Positions 5,445 to 5,446 of a stretch of 5,446 nucleotides of DNA are shown here, in pieces. The DNA is from JAJFVC01 sp039698075 (GTDB taxonomy: Bacteria; Planctomycetota; Planctomycetia; Pirellulales; Thermoguttaceae). The notes beneath the pieces were generated by a model. The model searched no databases. It saw only the letters and a program-made list of their open reading frames with translations, and was not told the DNA's origin. Each line of letters opens with the position of its first letter. Position 1 is the stretch's first letter. A program made the translations under genes and the position numbers. The stretch covers positions 1-5,446 of the forward strand of contig JBDKTJ010000119.1 in assembly GCA_039698075.1 (NCBI GenBank), read 5' to 3'.

Positions 5445-5446
5445 AG

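Overview
The window is 5,446 bases of fairly GC-rich bacterial chromosome. It carries four complete genes and the 3' end of a fifth, all recognisable at family level. I see no phage, transposon, CRISPR array, rRNA or tRNA. The PriA N-terminus (a short tail with an LFD...PWE..D motif ahead of the 3'-end-binding domain), the GC-rich codon use and a common dispersed palindrome suggest a planctomycete, perhaps of the Pirellulales. That assignment is an inference from memory of the families; nothing in the window proves it.

Layout from left to right. Positions 1-639 (+) hold the last 212 codons of pntB, the beta subunit of the proton-translocating NAD(P) transhydrogenase, followed by a strong intrinsic terminator at 669-700. 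Positions 735-2841 (minus strand, convergent with pntB) form a compact three-gene operon: a YtrA-type GntR repressor (2841-2449), an ABC ATPase (2452-1517) that overlaps it by an ATGA, and one ABC-2-type permease (1463-735) 53 nt further on. A canonical promoter (TTGACA, 17 nt, TAAACT) lies upstream of the repressor gene. A 10-bp perfect inverted repeat occupies the predicted first 24 transcribed bases, which is the geometry of an autoregulated operon. Positions 3117-5444 (+, divergent from the operon) hold a complete priA, the replication-restart helicase. Its likely GTG start uses a Shine-Dalgarno that is one arm of a dispersed GC-rich palindrome.

How the genes work together. The GntR, ATPase and permease genes probably make a self-regulated exporter or envelope-stress module, with the repressor releasing the promoter when a ligand binds. 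The substrate cannot be read from the sequence. pntB and priA are housekeeping genes that flank this module and have no evident functional link to it.

I did not find a previously undescribed system. The observations most worth a second look are the promoter/operator architecture at 2852-2912, the repeat-borne translation start of priA at 3093-3119, and an in-frame 15-bp tandem duplication in the permease gene.
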